Shown here piece by piece: positions 1 through 8,408 of a DNA stretch of 64,000 nt; within the stretch, counting starts at the first letter, position 1; every line of letters starts with the position of its first letter. The position numbers and the translations under genes are program-made. The notes beneath the pieces were generated by a model, which worked only from the letters and a program-made list of their open reading frames with translations, had not been told where the DNA came from and did no database searches. Where the stretch lies: positions 6,324,001-6,388,000 of the forward strand of contig NZ_CP109430.1 in assembly GCF_036250735.1 (NCBI RefSeq). The letters run 5' to 3'. This DNA is from Streptosporangium sp. NBC_01495. GTDB taxonomy: Bacteria > Actinomycetota > Actinomycetes > Streptosporangiales > Streptosporangiaceae.

Positions 1-9
1 CAACAGACC

Positions 10-54
10 GGTACATGATGAACCGGTACACGACGGACCTGTACATGACGAACC
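10..54. repeat. Three-copy 15-bp tandem repeat
   Basis: Three consecutive 15-mers (10-24, 25-39, 40-54) follow the consensus GGTACATGACGAACC with two or three differences each. They lie downstream of the minus-strand epimerase gene and may be the edge of a longer array outside the window. No coding role is visible. Confidence 0.7.
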
Positions 55-165
55 GTCGCACGGTGTGGCGCCCGCGGGCACGGAGTCCCGAGGCGACCCG
101 GAGCCCGCGGATATGGAGCCCGGAACCTCAGACGACGTCACGCCTCGTGACAGCGAGGCCCCACC

Positions 166-759
166 TCAGGCCCGGAGCCTGGCGTAGAGCCGGCGGCACT
201 CCTCGTACGCGGGGAGCAGGCCCTGCCGCCGGGCCTCGGCGAGGGTCGGGGCCGTCGCGTCCTTGTCCGACAGCAGCGGCGTCACCCCGGCGGGCCACTC
301 GATCCCCAGCTCCGGGTCGAGCGGATCGACCCCGTGCTCGCGCCCCGGCGCGTATCCCTCCGAGCAGAGGTACACCACGATCGCGTCGTCGGTCAGCGCC
401 ATGAAGGCGTGGCCGAGCCCCTCGGAGACGTAGACGGCCCGGTGGTCCTCGTCGTCCAGGATCACCGATTCCCACCGCCCGAAGGTGGGCGACCCGACGC
501 GGATGTCGACGACCACGTCGAGAACCGCACCCCTGACGCACTTGAGGTATTTGGCCTGACTCGGCGGAACGTCGGCGAAGTGCACGCCGCGCAGCGTCCC
601 CCGGCGCGAGACCGAGTAGTTCGCCTGCGAGAGGGCCAGGGTCTGGCCGGTGGTCTCGCGGAAGGCCGCCACCCGGAACCACTCGTGGAAACTGCCCCGA
701 TCGTCGGGGAACACCTTCGGTTCGAACACCCACGCACCCTCGATGCCGAGCGGACGCAT
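166..759 (-). CDS. rmlC: dTDP-4-dehydrorhamnose 3,5-epimerase family protein (RmlC-like)
   Basis: A 197-residue cupin of the RmlC family, which epimerises C3 and C5 of dTDP-4-keto-6-deoxyglucose in dTDP-rhamnose or other deoxysugar synthesis, in the cytosol. The family core is visible: LRGVH with the catalytic His near residue 60, DVVVDIR after it, GLGHAFMAL, and a VVYLCSEGYAP segment holding the conserved Tyr near 130. Length is normal for the family. ATG at 759 is preferred because AGGAG lies about 8 nt upstream; the GTG two codons earlier is too close to it. No other rhamnose gene is in view, so the product could serve cell-wall rhamnose or a deoxysugar pathway lying to the left. Confidence 0.88.
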   Translation of the reverse strand: MRPLGIEGAWVFEPKVFPDDRGSFHEWFRVAAFRETTGQTLALSQANYSVSRRGTLRGVHFADVPPSQAKYLKCVRGAVLDVVVDIRVGSPTFGRWESVILDDEDHRAVYVSEGLGHAFMALTDDAIVVYLCSEGYAPGREHGVDPLDPELGIEWPAGVTPLLSDKDATAPTLAEARRQGLLPAYEECRRLYARLRA

Positions 760-1170
760 GCTCACCTCTCCTTCCGTGGCCCCGCCTCATCCGGGGGCGG
801 CTCCCGGAGGAACGGCACGCGTGGCGGGTGCTCCCCAGCGGAGTCTTCAGGACCGCCGGCCCGTTGTGAACCCGCCGCCGTGCGCCGTGAAGGCACGCGC
901 GGCCTTCCGGGGGACCGTTCCAGAGCCCGGCGGGCGGGTTGTCCCAGGTGGGCACCCATCAGGCCGGTGACCGGCCGCGCTGTCCACTTCCGGCCATCGA
1001 AGGCGCCGAAGGGGGCCACGCGGTCACGTGGCCCCGTGACTGTCGGCGGACCCGGCACCGGGCCTTGGCGACGCCCTGACAGCCGTACGACATCGAGGAC
1101 GCGTAACATCGGCGTTCTGCGACATTCATTCGATTCCTGCTCACGAACTCACACGGACACACAGAGGATC
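760..1170. other. Non-coding interval between rmlC and manA leader
   Basis: This 411-bp divergent spacer has no convincing gene. It contains a 9-bp perfect hairpin (arms 1012-1020 and 1027-1035, GGGGCCACG and its complement, 6-nt loop) without a following T-run. It should hold the divergent promoters of the epimerase and of the manA leader, but no clear -35/-10 pair can be named. Confidence 0.4.
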
Positions 1171-1299
1171 ATGAACGACTCCTTCATCCCCGCCGCCCGC
1201 GCGGCGGCAGGCAAGGCCGGACCCGGCGGCACGCCCGCGCGGCGGTCCTCTCGGTCGGAGAACGGCACCGCCACGCCCGCTCCGGTGGAGGCGTCATGA
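1171..1299 (+). CDS. 42-aa leader ORF overlapping manA
   Basis: ATG at 1171 follows a GAGG element (AGAGGATC) and opens a 42-codon frame rich in Ala, Gly, Arg, Ser and Pro, starting MNDSFIPAAR. Its stop codon overlaps the manA start as ATGA (1296-1299), so translation of manA is probably coupled to it. No family is recognised and the composition is low-complexity; it may be a pure coupling or leader ORF rather than a functional protein. A comparable 42-codon leader precedes the sugar ABC operon at 13845. Confidence 0.5.
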   Translation: MNDSFIPAARAAAGKAGPGGTPARRSSRSENGTATPAPVEAS

Positions 1300-2399
1300 C
1301 GGACCTCCTGCGGAACCCCGTGAAGAACTACGACTGGGGTTCGCACACGGCCATCGCCACGCTGGCCGGGCGTCCCTCCCCCGCCGAGCTGCCCGAGGCG
1401 GAGATGTGGTTCGGCACCCACCCGTCCGGTTCCTCGTCGGTGCTGCGCCGGGGGACGTGGCACTCCCTCGCCGAGACGGTGGCCGCCGCCCCGGAGACCG
1501 AGCTGGGGAAGGAGACCGTCGAGCGGTTCGGCTCGCGGTTGCCGTACCTGCTCAAGCTGATCGCCGTGGACCTGCCGCTCTCGCTCCAGGTCCACCCCTC
1601 CCAGGAGCAGGCGCGGGAGGGTTTCACCCGGGGCACCTACGTCGACCCGTTCCCCAAGCCGGAGCTGATCTGCGCGCTGACCCCGTTCACCGCGCTGGCC
1701 GGGTTCCGTCCTCCCGAGGAGGCCGCGGCCCTCATCGGCGGGCTGGGCGTACCGGAGCTGGAGGCCGTCGTCGCGCCGCTGGCAGCCGGAGACGCCTCCG
1801 CCGCGCTCCGCGCGCTGGTGGAGTGGCCCAAGGACGGCAGGGCGGATCTCGTGGCCGCCATCGTGCGGGCGGCCACGGCTGCGGGAGGCCCCGAGAACGA
1901 GCTGGTCGTACGCCTGGCGGGGATCCATCCCGAAGACCCCGCCTGCCTGGCCCCGCTGTTCCTGCGGCGCCACGAGCTGCGGCCCGGCGAGGCGCTCTTC
2001 CTGGGCGCCGGGGTCCTGCACTGCTACCTGAGCGGGTTCGGTGTGGAGATCATGGGCGGCTCCGACAACGTGCTGCGCGCCGGGCTGACCGGCAAGCCGA
2101 TGGACGTGGAGGAGCTGCTGCGGGTCACCGACCCCTCGGTCCCGGCCCTGCGGGTCGAGCCGGTCGGCAACCTCTACCGCACGCCCGCCCCCGAGTTCCG
2201 TCTCGGTACGGCCGTCCCCGGTTCCGGCCTCACCCTGGAGGGCGGGGTGCCGCGCATCCTGCTGTGCACCGAGGGCGAGGTCGAGACCGGCGGGCACACC
2301 CTGCGTCCCGGCGAGTCGGCCTTCGTCCCCGCCGCCCACGGGCCCGTCGAGCTGTACGGCCCCGGCACGGTCTTCTGGGCGGAACCGGGAACCGCGTAG
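1296..2399 (+). CDS. manA: Mannose-6-phosphate isomerase, class I
   Basis: This 367-residue cupin metalloenzyme interconverts fructose-6-phosphate and mannose-6-phosphate, feeding GDP-mannose synthesis and mannose catabolism in the cytosol. Zinc-binding features of the class I family are visible: Q98 and H100 in LQVHPSQEQA, E123 in KPELICAL, and H242 in GVLHCYL. The signature EIMGGSDNVLRAGLT follows near 251-265. Length is slightly short for the family but complete, with the C-terminal jelly-roll ending at residue 367. The ATG overlaps the stop of the 42-codon leader ORF. The reverse strand is open over almost the same span, as expected for this codon usage, and is not a gene. Confidence 0.95.
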   Translation: MTDLLRNPVKNYDWGSHTAIATLAGRPSPAELPEAEMWFGTHPSGSSSVLRRGTWHSLAETVAAAPETELGKETVERFGSRLPYLLKLIAVDLPLSLQVHPSQEQAREGFTRGTYVDPFPKPELICALTPFTALAGFRPPEEAAALIGGLGVPELEAVVAPLAAGDASAALRALVEWPKDGRADLVAAIVRAATAAGGPENELVVRLAGIHPEDPACLAPLFLRRHELRPGEALFLGAGVLHCYLSGFGVEIMGGSDNVLRAGLTGKPMDVEELLRVTDPSVPALRVEPVGNLYRTPAPEFRLGTAVPGSGLTLEGGVPRILLCTEGEVETGGHTLRPGESAFVPAAHGPVELYGPGTVFWAEPGTA

Positions 2400-2638
2400 G
2401 CGCCACACCCCACCGAACCGCGCTCCCCCGGCCGTCCCTCGCGACGCCGGGGCCGGAGGGCGCGGGCGCGCGAGACGCCGGGCGGAGCGCCCGCCACCTC
2501 CGGGTATCGAGCGCCTCCGGCCGGGGACGAGCACGCGCGGGACGGCGGGCGGGCGCCCTCGTGTCCATACCGGCCTGCTATGGCGGATAACCCCGGAGGT
2601 AGGCGGGGCGTCCCCACCAGCGAGGCTGGAGGTATCCG

Positions 2639-2737
2639 ATGACACCGTCCGACGACCTCACGGATCCAGACCTCCGTCTGGAGCTGATCCTGGTCGAGGT
2701 ACTGCACCACGAAGCCGAGCACCTCGCGACCGGCTGA
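2639..2737 (+). CDS. Possible 32-aa acidic peptide
   Basis: An ATG 7 nt downstream of a strong GGAGGT opens a 32-codon frame beginning MTPSDDLTD and ending EVLHHEAEHLATG. The peptide is acidic and probably helical (DLRLELILVEVLHH). It matches nothing I can name. The ribosome-binding site is better than those of many real genes here, which is the main argument for translation. There is no core-like tail or modifying enzyme beside it, so a RiPP precursor is not supported. Confidence 0.4.
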   Translation: MTPSDDLTDPDLRLELILVEVLHHEAEHLATG

Positions 2738-2991
2738 GCGTCCCGGTCCCGGCTCCCACGGGGGGAGCCGGGGCCAGGGCGTGCCGCTCGGTGTCTCCGG
2801 TGGGTGACCGGCCCGCACTACCACCTGCTATCTCACCTTCAAATATCATAAGAGGGGCAATCACAATTCCGGTTGTCTCCGCAACCGCTATGAGCAGGCG
2901 GTATAACGTCCACCGAAACGTAACGCGTTCACGCGAACGCGAGGTGTTATGGGTTAAGGCCTCACGGAACCCTCACCCGGTGGAGTTCACA

Positions 2992-3186
2992 ATGGAACCC
3001 GCACTGCTCATCGTCGCCGTGCTCGTCATATGGGTTATCTCCGACTGGATACGTAATTACCTATCCAAATGCCGCAAGTGCCGAGGATCCGGCACCTTGA
3101 AATCCACCTTCTTCCCTCGCCAGTACCGTCCCTGCCCGCGCTGCAGCAAGGGCGAGGTCAAGCACGGCTTCGCTCCCAAGAAGTGA
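2992..3186 (+). CDS. Small membrane-anchored zinc-ribbon protein
   Basis: A 64-residue protein with one N-terminal membrane segment (about residues 3-21, ALLIVAVLVIWVISDW) followed by two knuckles, CRKCRGSGT and CPRCSKG, that together make a DnaJ-like CxxCxGxG zinc ribbon facing the cytosol, and a basic tail. ATG 2992 is chosen because GGTGGAG lies 7 nt upstream; longer in-frame starts lack a site. Its upstream spacer is AT-rich compared with the neighbourhood, suggesting its own promoter. Family function is unknown to me. Confidence 0.7.
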   Translation: MEPALLIVAVLVIWVISDWIRNYLSKCRKCRGSGTLKSTFFPRQYRPCPRCSKGEVKHGFAPKK

Positions 3187-3367
3187 CCCGGAGGCAGGAC
3201 GTGAGGAGTCTCCCGGTGCGCCCATCCGCCTTCCACCGGAAACCGGAATTCCGCCCGGCACATGACACGCACACCGGGATTTCCCGGAAATCCCCCGTGC
3301 CGGCCAGACACGTGATCCTTTCCCGCCGCCGTTCGAACCTTTCGCAGGGGATTGACGTTTCAGTATC

Positions 3368-4300
3368 GTGAAGCCTTTCCACGGTGTGCGCGTCGCCCTG
3401 GCCCTGACGGCGACATGCGCGGCGGCCGTACTGATCTCACAGGCGGTGCGCGTGCCGTCTTCCGTGCCCGCGTCGTGCCCGGAGCGATGGGGTGGCGACG
3501 GGCCCGGCGGCTGGGTGCCCGCCGCCACCGACCTCGACGGGGCCGGGGAGTCACTCGTCCCCGGAGAGCCGCTCTCGGCGATGATCTGCGCCTACCCGGG
3601 GGACAGCACCCGCCCGGGAGGCGAGCGGCTCGCCGGATCCCGGATCCTGACCGGCGAGGCCGGGGCCATCGCCCACGACCTGGGCTACCTCCCGGTGACC
3701 ACGGACGATCCCGGCGGTCCGTGCACGCAGGCGGGCGGGGCGATGACGAACTATCTCATCCGGTTCGCCTATCCCCGCGGGGAGGCCCTGTGGGTGGGCA
3801 GCGCCGAGGAGGTCAACTCCTGCGTGACGACGACGAACGGCACCGTCGGCACCCGCTCGTACGTCGGGCGGGACATCACCGTCGCCTACCGGACCGGAAC
3901 GTGGAGCCCCGTACGGCCGGACGACCCCTGCCACGGGCCCACCGGGCGCCGGGGCCAGAACGAGCGGATGGTGCCCGGCGAGCCCGTCTCGGTCCTGGTC
4001 TGCGGGCAGCCCACCTCGTACGACGGGCGCTCCCCCCGGCTGGAGCACGGCAGGCAGACGGCCGAGGCCCTGGCCGCGACACTGAACTCCCTGGACACCT
4101 GGACGAGCGAGAAGGTGTGCCGCAGGACCGGGGGCACGCGGGACGGTGACCTCCGGGTCCTGTTCGGCTACCCGGACGGGCCGCCCGCGGACGTCCGGGT
4201 CTCACCGTCCTGCGATCCGGGTGTCGACAACGGGCTGCTCCAGGCGGACCTCGGCGAAACCGTCCGCGACCAGGTGGCGCGACTCGCGCCACCTTCCTAG
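3368..4300 (+). CDS. Secreted or anchored protein with internal duplication
   Basis: A 310-residue protein with an N-terminal hydrophobic signal or anchor (about residues 8-26) and a Cys-containing extracytoplasmic body. The body is two related halves: each contains VPGEP(L/V)S, a Cys soon after, a helix with A(I/E)A, a later Cys and a closing (F/G)YP motif (RFAYPRGEALWV near 140 and LFGYPDGPPADV near 270). Paired cysteines suggest disulfides. I recognise no named family. GTG at 3368 is the earliest reasonable start, with no strong ribosome site. Confidence 0.7.
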   Translation: MKPFHGVRVALALTATCAAAVLISQAVRVPSSVPASCPERWGGDGPGGWVPAATDLDGAGESLVPGEPLSAMICAYPGDSTRPGGERLAGSRILTGEAGAIAHDLGYLPVTTDDPGGPCTQAGGAMTNYLIRFAYPRGEALWVGSAEEVNSCVTTTNGTVGTRSYVGRDITVAYRTGTWSPVRPDDPCHGPTGRRGQNERMVPGEPVSVLVCGQPTSYDGRSPRLEHGRQTAEALAATLNSLDTWTSEKVCRRTGGTRDGDLRVLFGYPDGPPADVRVSPSCDPGVDNGLLQADLGETVRDQVARLAPPS

Positions 4301-4391
4301 ACGCCACCTTCCTGGACACCACCGGCCCGGACAGCGGCGCCCCGCGGTACGGCGGCGACGCCGTCTTCGTACCGTCCGCCGGCCACGTCGC

Positions 4392-5063
4392 TCACTTACG
4401 GTTTCCGCCGGCCGGCTCGGGGCGGCAGGTGTCGAGCATCTCGCCGAGGGCGGCCTTCTCCTCGGCGGTGACGGTGAGGCGGTAGTGGTACTTCACGTCC
4501 GCCCAGGCACGGGCGTACATGCAGCGGGAGGCGGCGAGCGGCGGCTTCCACGACTCCGGCCCCCGGTCGCCCCTGCTCCTGTTCGACGCGGCGGAGACGG
4601 CGAGCAGCTGCGGCCGTTCCAGGTCGTTGGCGAAATTCTCGCGCTCGGCGTCGCTCCAGGTGTCGGCACCGGAACGCCAGGCGTTGGCCGGCGGCACGAT
4701 GTGGCTGACATCGACGTCGTCGGCGGAGCTGAGGGTGCGCCCGTCGTACACCGAGTACCAGGAGCCCGACACCGCCCGGCAGGCGTCGTCGCGCTCCACG
4801 TTCTGGCCGTCGCGCGCCAGCACGATCTCGCGGGCGTCGCAGGCCGAGGCGCGCGGGCTCCAGTGCGGGAAGCGGTCCGGACCGTAGCCCGCCATCGACC
4901 GCGGCTCCACGACGGTCAGCAGGTTCAGCTTGGCGCGGGCGATCGGCGGGACCGACGGCTCGGGCAGCCTGACCGCGGCCACCGCCGGCCCGGCGAGGGT
5001 GGCGAGGAGGGCGGGAAGGGCTGTGAGGGCGGCGGCCGTACGGCGCCATGGTCGTGTCAGCAT
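4392..5063 (-). CDS. Secreted HNH endonuclease (DUF1524/GmrSD C-terminal type)
   Basis: A 223-residue exported protein with signal peptide residues 1-30 (ending AVAA) and a DUF1524 HNH nuclease domain. The active-site stretch DVDVSHIVPPANAWRSGA places the catalytic His at 121, and NRSRGD near 161-166 supplies the conserved Asn. The family includes secreted non-specific nucleases of actinomycetes that degrade extracellular nucleic acid. Most relatives have DHIVP; here it is SHIVP, which keeps the His but alters the preceding residue. It is convergent with the duplicated secreted protein. Confidence 0.85.
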   Translation of the reverse strand: MLTRPWRRTAAALTALPALLATLAGPAVAAVRLPEPSVPPIARAKLNLLTVVEPRSMAGYGPDRFPHWSPRASACDAREIVLARDGQNVERDDACRAVSGSWYSVYDGRTLSSADDVDVSHIVPPANAWRSGADTWSDAERENFANDLERPQLLAVSAASNRSRGDRGPESWKPPLAASRCMYARAWADVKYHYRLTVTAEEKAALGEMLDTCRPEPAGGNRK

Positions 5064-5252
5064 GTGCCACCACTACCAGTGAAGATCGCTCCGAGTAACG
5101 AGAAACGCCGCCACCGCCACGGACCGTGATGGATATGCGGGAGAACATTCCGCCCCCACGGGAACGGCCGGCCGAGGTTCGCCCCGTCTCCCGATCGCGA
5201 GTTCCGGAACCCTCGGGCCCCTCCGCGTACGCCTCGCGATTCCCGGCCAGGC

Positions 5253-5289
5253 GTGTACCAGTGGTGTGTACCACCAGTACACTCCGAGC
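5253..5289 (+). promoter_or_regulatory. Palindromic operator overlapping a -10 box
   Basis: The 30-mer at 5253-5282 runs from GTGTAC to GTACAC and matches its complement at 11 of 15 half-site positions; it also contains two direct GTGTACCA copies 13 bp apart. TACACT (5278-5283) makes a plausible -10 six bases before the ATG at 5290, so the transcript may be leaderless and blocked when the site is occupied. The TetR gene at 5840 is the obvious candidate repressor (inference). Confidence 0.55.
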
Positions 5290-5832
5290 ATGCGAGTTGT
5301 CATCAAAACCGTGGGCACCGTCCTCAGCGCGATCCTCCTCAGCTACCCGTTCTGGGCGCCGGAGTGGGGGCTGGGGATCCTGGGCGAGATCGGAGCGCTG
5401 GGAATGCCCGGCGGACTGATCGCCATCGCCGTTTTCTTCGGGCTCGTCGCCCTGTACTGCCGCGCCCTCCAGCGAACGATGACGCTGATAGGGCCCGAGG
5501 CCAGGACCGCCTCCCCCGCGTCGGTGTGGTGGATGTTCGCGATCCCCTACAACTTCACCGAGGACTTCTTCATCGTGCGGGCCGTCTCCACGTCGCTGGC
5601 CGCCTCGACGACCGCCGGCACACGCGTGCGGGGCGGATTCGTCCGATGGTGGACGGTGATCGGATACGGCTGGTGCGCTTTCCAGATCCTGTCGCTCTTC
5701 CCGGGAACAGCCGGATACGTCGGCGGAGCGATCGCCCTCCCGCTGTGGGCCGCACACTGGATCATGACGGGCCGCGTCAACCGCAGGCTTGCCACCCGGC
5801 AGCCGGCCGTCCCGCTGACAGAGAGCCTTTAG
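5290..5832 (+). CDS. Integral membrane protein co-transcribed with TetR regulator
   Basis: A 180-residue protein with about four hydrophobic segments (roughly 5-22, 33-52, 75-90 and 115-150), an aromatic SVWWMFAIPYNFTEDF loop and a basic C-terminus. It resembles small uncharacterised actinobacterial membrane proteins; no transport motif is visible. ATG 5290 is chosen because it follows the operator and -10 directly; the upstream in-frame start at 5266 lies within the operator. The TetR gene begins 8 bp after its stop, so the two form a pair, likely autoregulated. Confidence 0.75.
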   Translation: MRVVIKTVGTVLSAILLSYPFWAPEWGLGILGEIGALGMPGGLIAIAVFFGLVALYCRALQRTMTLIGPEARTASPASVWWMFAIPYNFTEDFFIVRAVSTSLAASTTAGTRVRGGFVRWWTVIGYGWCAFQILSLFPGTAGYVGGAIALPLWAAHWIMTGRVNRRLATRQPAVPLTESL

Positions 5833-5839
5833 GAAACCC

Positions 5840-6433
5840 ATGCCGCTTCCACGCTTCGACCGGCTGCCGGCCGACGCGCGAGCCTCCATCCTCACCGTCG
5901 CCCGCACCCACTTCGCGCGCGACGGCAAGGACGCCGCGTCCTTCAACCAGATCATCGCCGAGGCCGGCATCTCCAAGACCTCCGCCTACCACTACTTCGA
6001 CGGCAAGGACGACCTCTTCGGCGCCGTGGTCGCCGACGCGGGCGGCCGGACGCTCACCGCGCTCGGCCCCTGGGCCGACGTGGCGACCGGGGACGAGCTG
6101 TGGGAGCAGGTGGCGGCGGGTACGACACGGCTGGTGGCGCACCTGCGCGAGCATCCGGACGACCGGGCCGTACTCGCCGAGCAGCCCTACCTCGCCCGCG
6201 ACAGCCACTCCTGGATCCACAGGCTCGTCGCGAACGGCCTGCGCATCGGACTGATCGATCCGTTCCCCGGCGTCGAGCTGACCACCGTGACGACGGTCGG
6301 CGTCTTCGACGCGCTCGACACGTGGGCGCTCGACCACCCGGGCGAGCCCGGTGACTCCGTCGCGGACACGCTCACCCTCTTCCTCGCCCGGCTCTGGAAC
6401 ACCGCTCCCGGGGACGAAAACACCGGGGCGTAG
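5840..6433 (+). CDS. TetR/AcrR family transcriptional regulator
   Basis: A 197-residue repressor with a typical N-terminal TetR helix-turn-helix at about residues 10-57 (AARTHFARDG-like helix, then IIAEAGISKTSAYHYFDGKDDLF), followed by an all-helical ligand-binding domain. It lies 8 bp behind the membrane protein gene and probably controls that promoter through the 5253-5282 palindrome. The ligand cannot be read from the sequence. Confidence 0.9.
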   Translation: MPLPRFDRLPADARASILTVARTHFARDGKDAASFNQIIAEAGISKTSAYHYFDGKDDLFGAVVADAGGRTLTALGPWADVATGDELWEQVAAGTTRLVAHLREHPDDRAVLAEQPYLARDSHSWIHRLVANGLRIGLIDPFPGVELTTVTTVGVFDALDTWALDHPGEPGDSVADTLTLFLARLWNTAPGDENTGA

Positions 6434-6474
6434 ACCGCGCCGGCGGCGTGCCGACCACCGCGACCGACGCCGAC

Positions 6475-6505
6475 GCGGTCCCCGACCGGTCACGGCGGGG
6501 ACCGC
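6475..6505. terminator. Convergent hairpin between TetR and AbgT genes
   Basis: A perfect 9-bp stem (GCGGTCCCC at 6475-6483 and its complement at 6497-6505) sits between two convergent genes. There is no T-run, which is common for actinomycete terminators. Confidence 0.45.
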
Positions 6506-6522
6506 TGTGGCGCCGGGCCGGT

Positions 6523-8088
6523 TCAGTTGACCGGCGCGCCCGGCCCCAGGGGGATGCCGAGGGCCCACCAGGCCAGGAAGAGCAGGGTCCAGGCGGCGGT
6601 CATGGCGATGGCGAGCGGCAGGGTGTACGAGGCGAGAGTGCCGATACCGGCGTTCTTGCGATAGCGCTGGAGGAATCCCAGGGCCATCAGGAAGTACGGG
6701 CTCATCGGCGTGATGGCGGTGGAGCCCGAGTCGGCGATGCGGAACAGGGCCTGGGTGGTCTCCGCGGGGACATGGACGAGCATCAGCATGGGGACCAGGA
6801 CCGGTGCCGCCAGGGCCCACATGGCGGAGCCGCTGGTGACCATGACGTTGACCAGGGTCAGCACGATCAGGATGAGCAGGAAGACGACGACGATCGGCAT
6901 CCCGCTCTGCTTCAGCGCCTCCGCGGCGTTGACCGCCAGGACGTCCCCCATGTGGGTCCAGTCGAAGTAGGCGAGGAACTGGGCGATCGCGAAGAACAGG
7001 ACGAGCACCGGCGCCATCTGCTTGACGCCCTCCACCATCAGTCTTGGCACGTCACCGGGCCTGGTGATGGAGCCGGAGCGCGTCCCGTAGACGATGCCGA
7101 CGAGCGCGAACAACATGGCGACGACCGCGGCGATGCCGTCCAGCAGCGGGGACTGGACGATGCTGCCGTTCTCGCCCCTCAGCGGCGAGGAGTACGGCAG
7201 GACGACGGCGGTCAGCACCACGAGGGCCGCCACCAGCGCGGCCGCCGCGAGCCGGAGAGCGGACCGCTCCCGTGCGCTGAGGCTGAGCTGCCCGATGTCC
7301 TCCAGGTCCACGTCGGGGTCGGCGTCGAGGTCGGGCCGCCTGCTCAGGACGAACTTCGTCACCAGCGTGATGACGGCCGCCAGCAGCACGGACGAGGCGA
7401 TGTTGAAGAACCAGTTGCTCAGGGGCGACACGTAGGCGTCCTCCCCTCCGACGATCTTCGCGGCGGCGGTGGTGATGCCAGCGAAGATGGCGTCGTTGGG
7501 GGTCGGGACCGGGCTGGCGTCGTACCCGGAGGCGATGGACGTGTAGGCGACGACGATGCCGAGGATCGGTGAGCGGCCGACGGCGCGGAAGGCCAGGCCG
7601 CCGAGGGGCACCAGGATGATGTAGGCGGCCGCCGACGCGACATGGGCCACGGTGCCCGCGAAGGCGACCGCGAACACGACCCATGAGGCGGAGACGCGGG
7701 AGACCCCGACCTTCATCAGCGCCGCGAGGAATCCGCTGCGTTCGGCCACCGCGACGCCCATGATGACCACGATGATGGTCGCCACGGGCGGGAACGTGGC
7801 GAAGTTCTCGATCATCGTGGAGACGGCCATGGCCAGGCCGTCACCGCTGAGGAGGCTCCGGACCGCGACGGTCTCGCCGTCGCCGGGTGAGACCACGGAG
7901 ACACCCATCCCGGCCAGTGCCGCGCTGACGACGACGAGGATCCCGGAGAGGATCCAGAACAGCCAGAACGGGTGGGGCAGGGCGTTTCCGGCGCGTTCGA
8001 CGACCGCCATCGCCCTGACGATGCGCGGCAGCGGGGGGTCGGCGGACTCCGGTGGTGTTTCCGGTGTCGCAGGACTGGTGGCGGACAT
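6523..8088 (-). CDS. AbgT-family transporter
   Basis: A 521-residue inner-membrane protein of the AbgT family, members of which take up p-aminobenzoyl-glutamate or export sulfonamides using an ion gradient. Visible family features are the N-terminal LPHPFWLFW segment, GYDASPVPTPNDAIFAGI near 190-210, and the C-terminal ADSGSTAITPMSPYF loop. There are roughly eleven to thirteen membrane segments. ATG 8088 is chosen because GGAG lies 6 nt upstream and the longer frame is repetitive, non-conserved sequence. It is downstream of a GntR, amidohydrolase and esterase series on the same strand, so it may import or export a substrate or product of those enzymes. Confidence 0.9.
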   Translation of the reverse strand: MSATSPATPETPPESADPPLPRIVRAMAVVERAGNALPHPFWLFWILSGILVVVSAALAGMGVSVVSPGDGETVAVRSLLSGDGLAMAVSTMIENFATFPPVATIIVVIMGVAVAERSGFLAALMKVGVSRVSASWVVFAVAFAGTVAHVASAAAYIILVPLGGLAFRAVGRSPILGIVVAYTSIASGYDASPVPTPNDAIFAGITTAAAKIVGGEDAYVSPLSNWFFNIASSVLLAAVITLVTKFVLSRRPDLDADPDVDLEDIGQLSLSARERSALRLAAAALVAALVVLTAVVLPYSSPLRGENGSIVQSPLLDGIAAVVAMLFALVGIVYGTRSGSITRPGDVPRLMVEGVKQMAPVLVLFFAIAQFLAYFDWTHMGDVLAVNAAEALKQSGMPIVVVFLLILIVLTLVNVMVTSGSAMWALAAPVLVPMLMLVHVPAETTQALFRIADSGSTAITPMSPYFLMALGFLQRYRKNAGIGTLASYTLPLAIAMTAAWTLLFLAWWALGIPLGPGAPVN

Positions 8089-8408
8089 GGCGGCTCCGTA
8101 CGGGGAAAAGGGCAGCCCGGTATGAACGGGTGCTGCTGTGGGGGATGTCGGCGGTCCCGCCCGCGGTGCGGGACGGTCACGGCCGAGGGCGCGGCGACGG
8201 CGACCGGACCTGACCTGACCGCCACCGGGCGCCGGACGCCGGACGCCGGGAGGCGGGAGGCGGCCGTCGGGAGGCGGCCGTCGGGAACGGGGGCGGCGGT
8301 GTCGGACCGGGCCCGAGGCGGTGCCGGCTCGAAGGCCCGGGGCGATGCCGGAAGTGCGGTCGGTGAGAGGGATCGGCGAGAGGTGCCGGGAGGCGGCGAA
8401 AGGCGGCT

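Noticed and set aside
762-1109. Minus-strand frame upstream of and overlapping the epimerase start
   Set aside because: No ribosome site and low-complexity composition; it probably covers the promoter.
334-1170. Plus-strand open frame antisense to the epimerase gene, running up to the manA leader
   Set aside because: Arg/Gly/Pro-rich shadow frame; only its last part from 1171 has a ribosome site, and that is listed as the leader ORF.
1149-2645. 498-codon frame antisense to manA
   Set aside because: Typical GC-rich antisense opening; the manA motifs fix the true strand.
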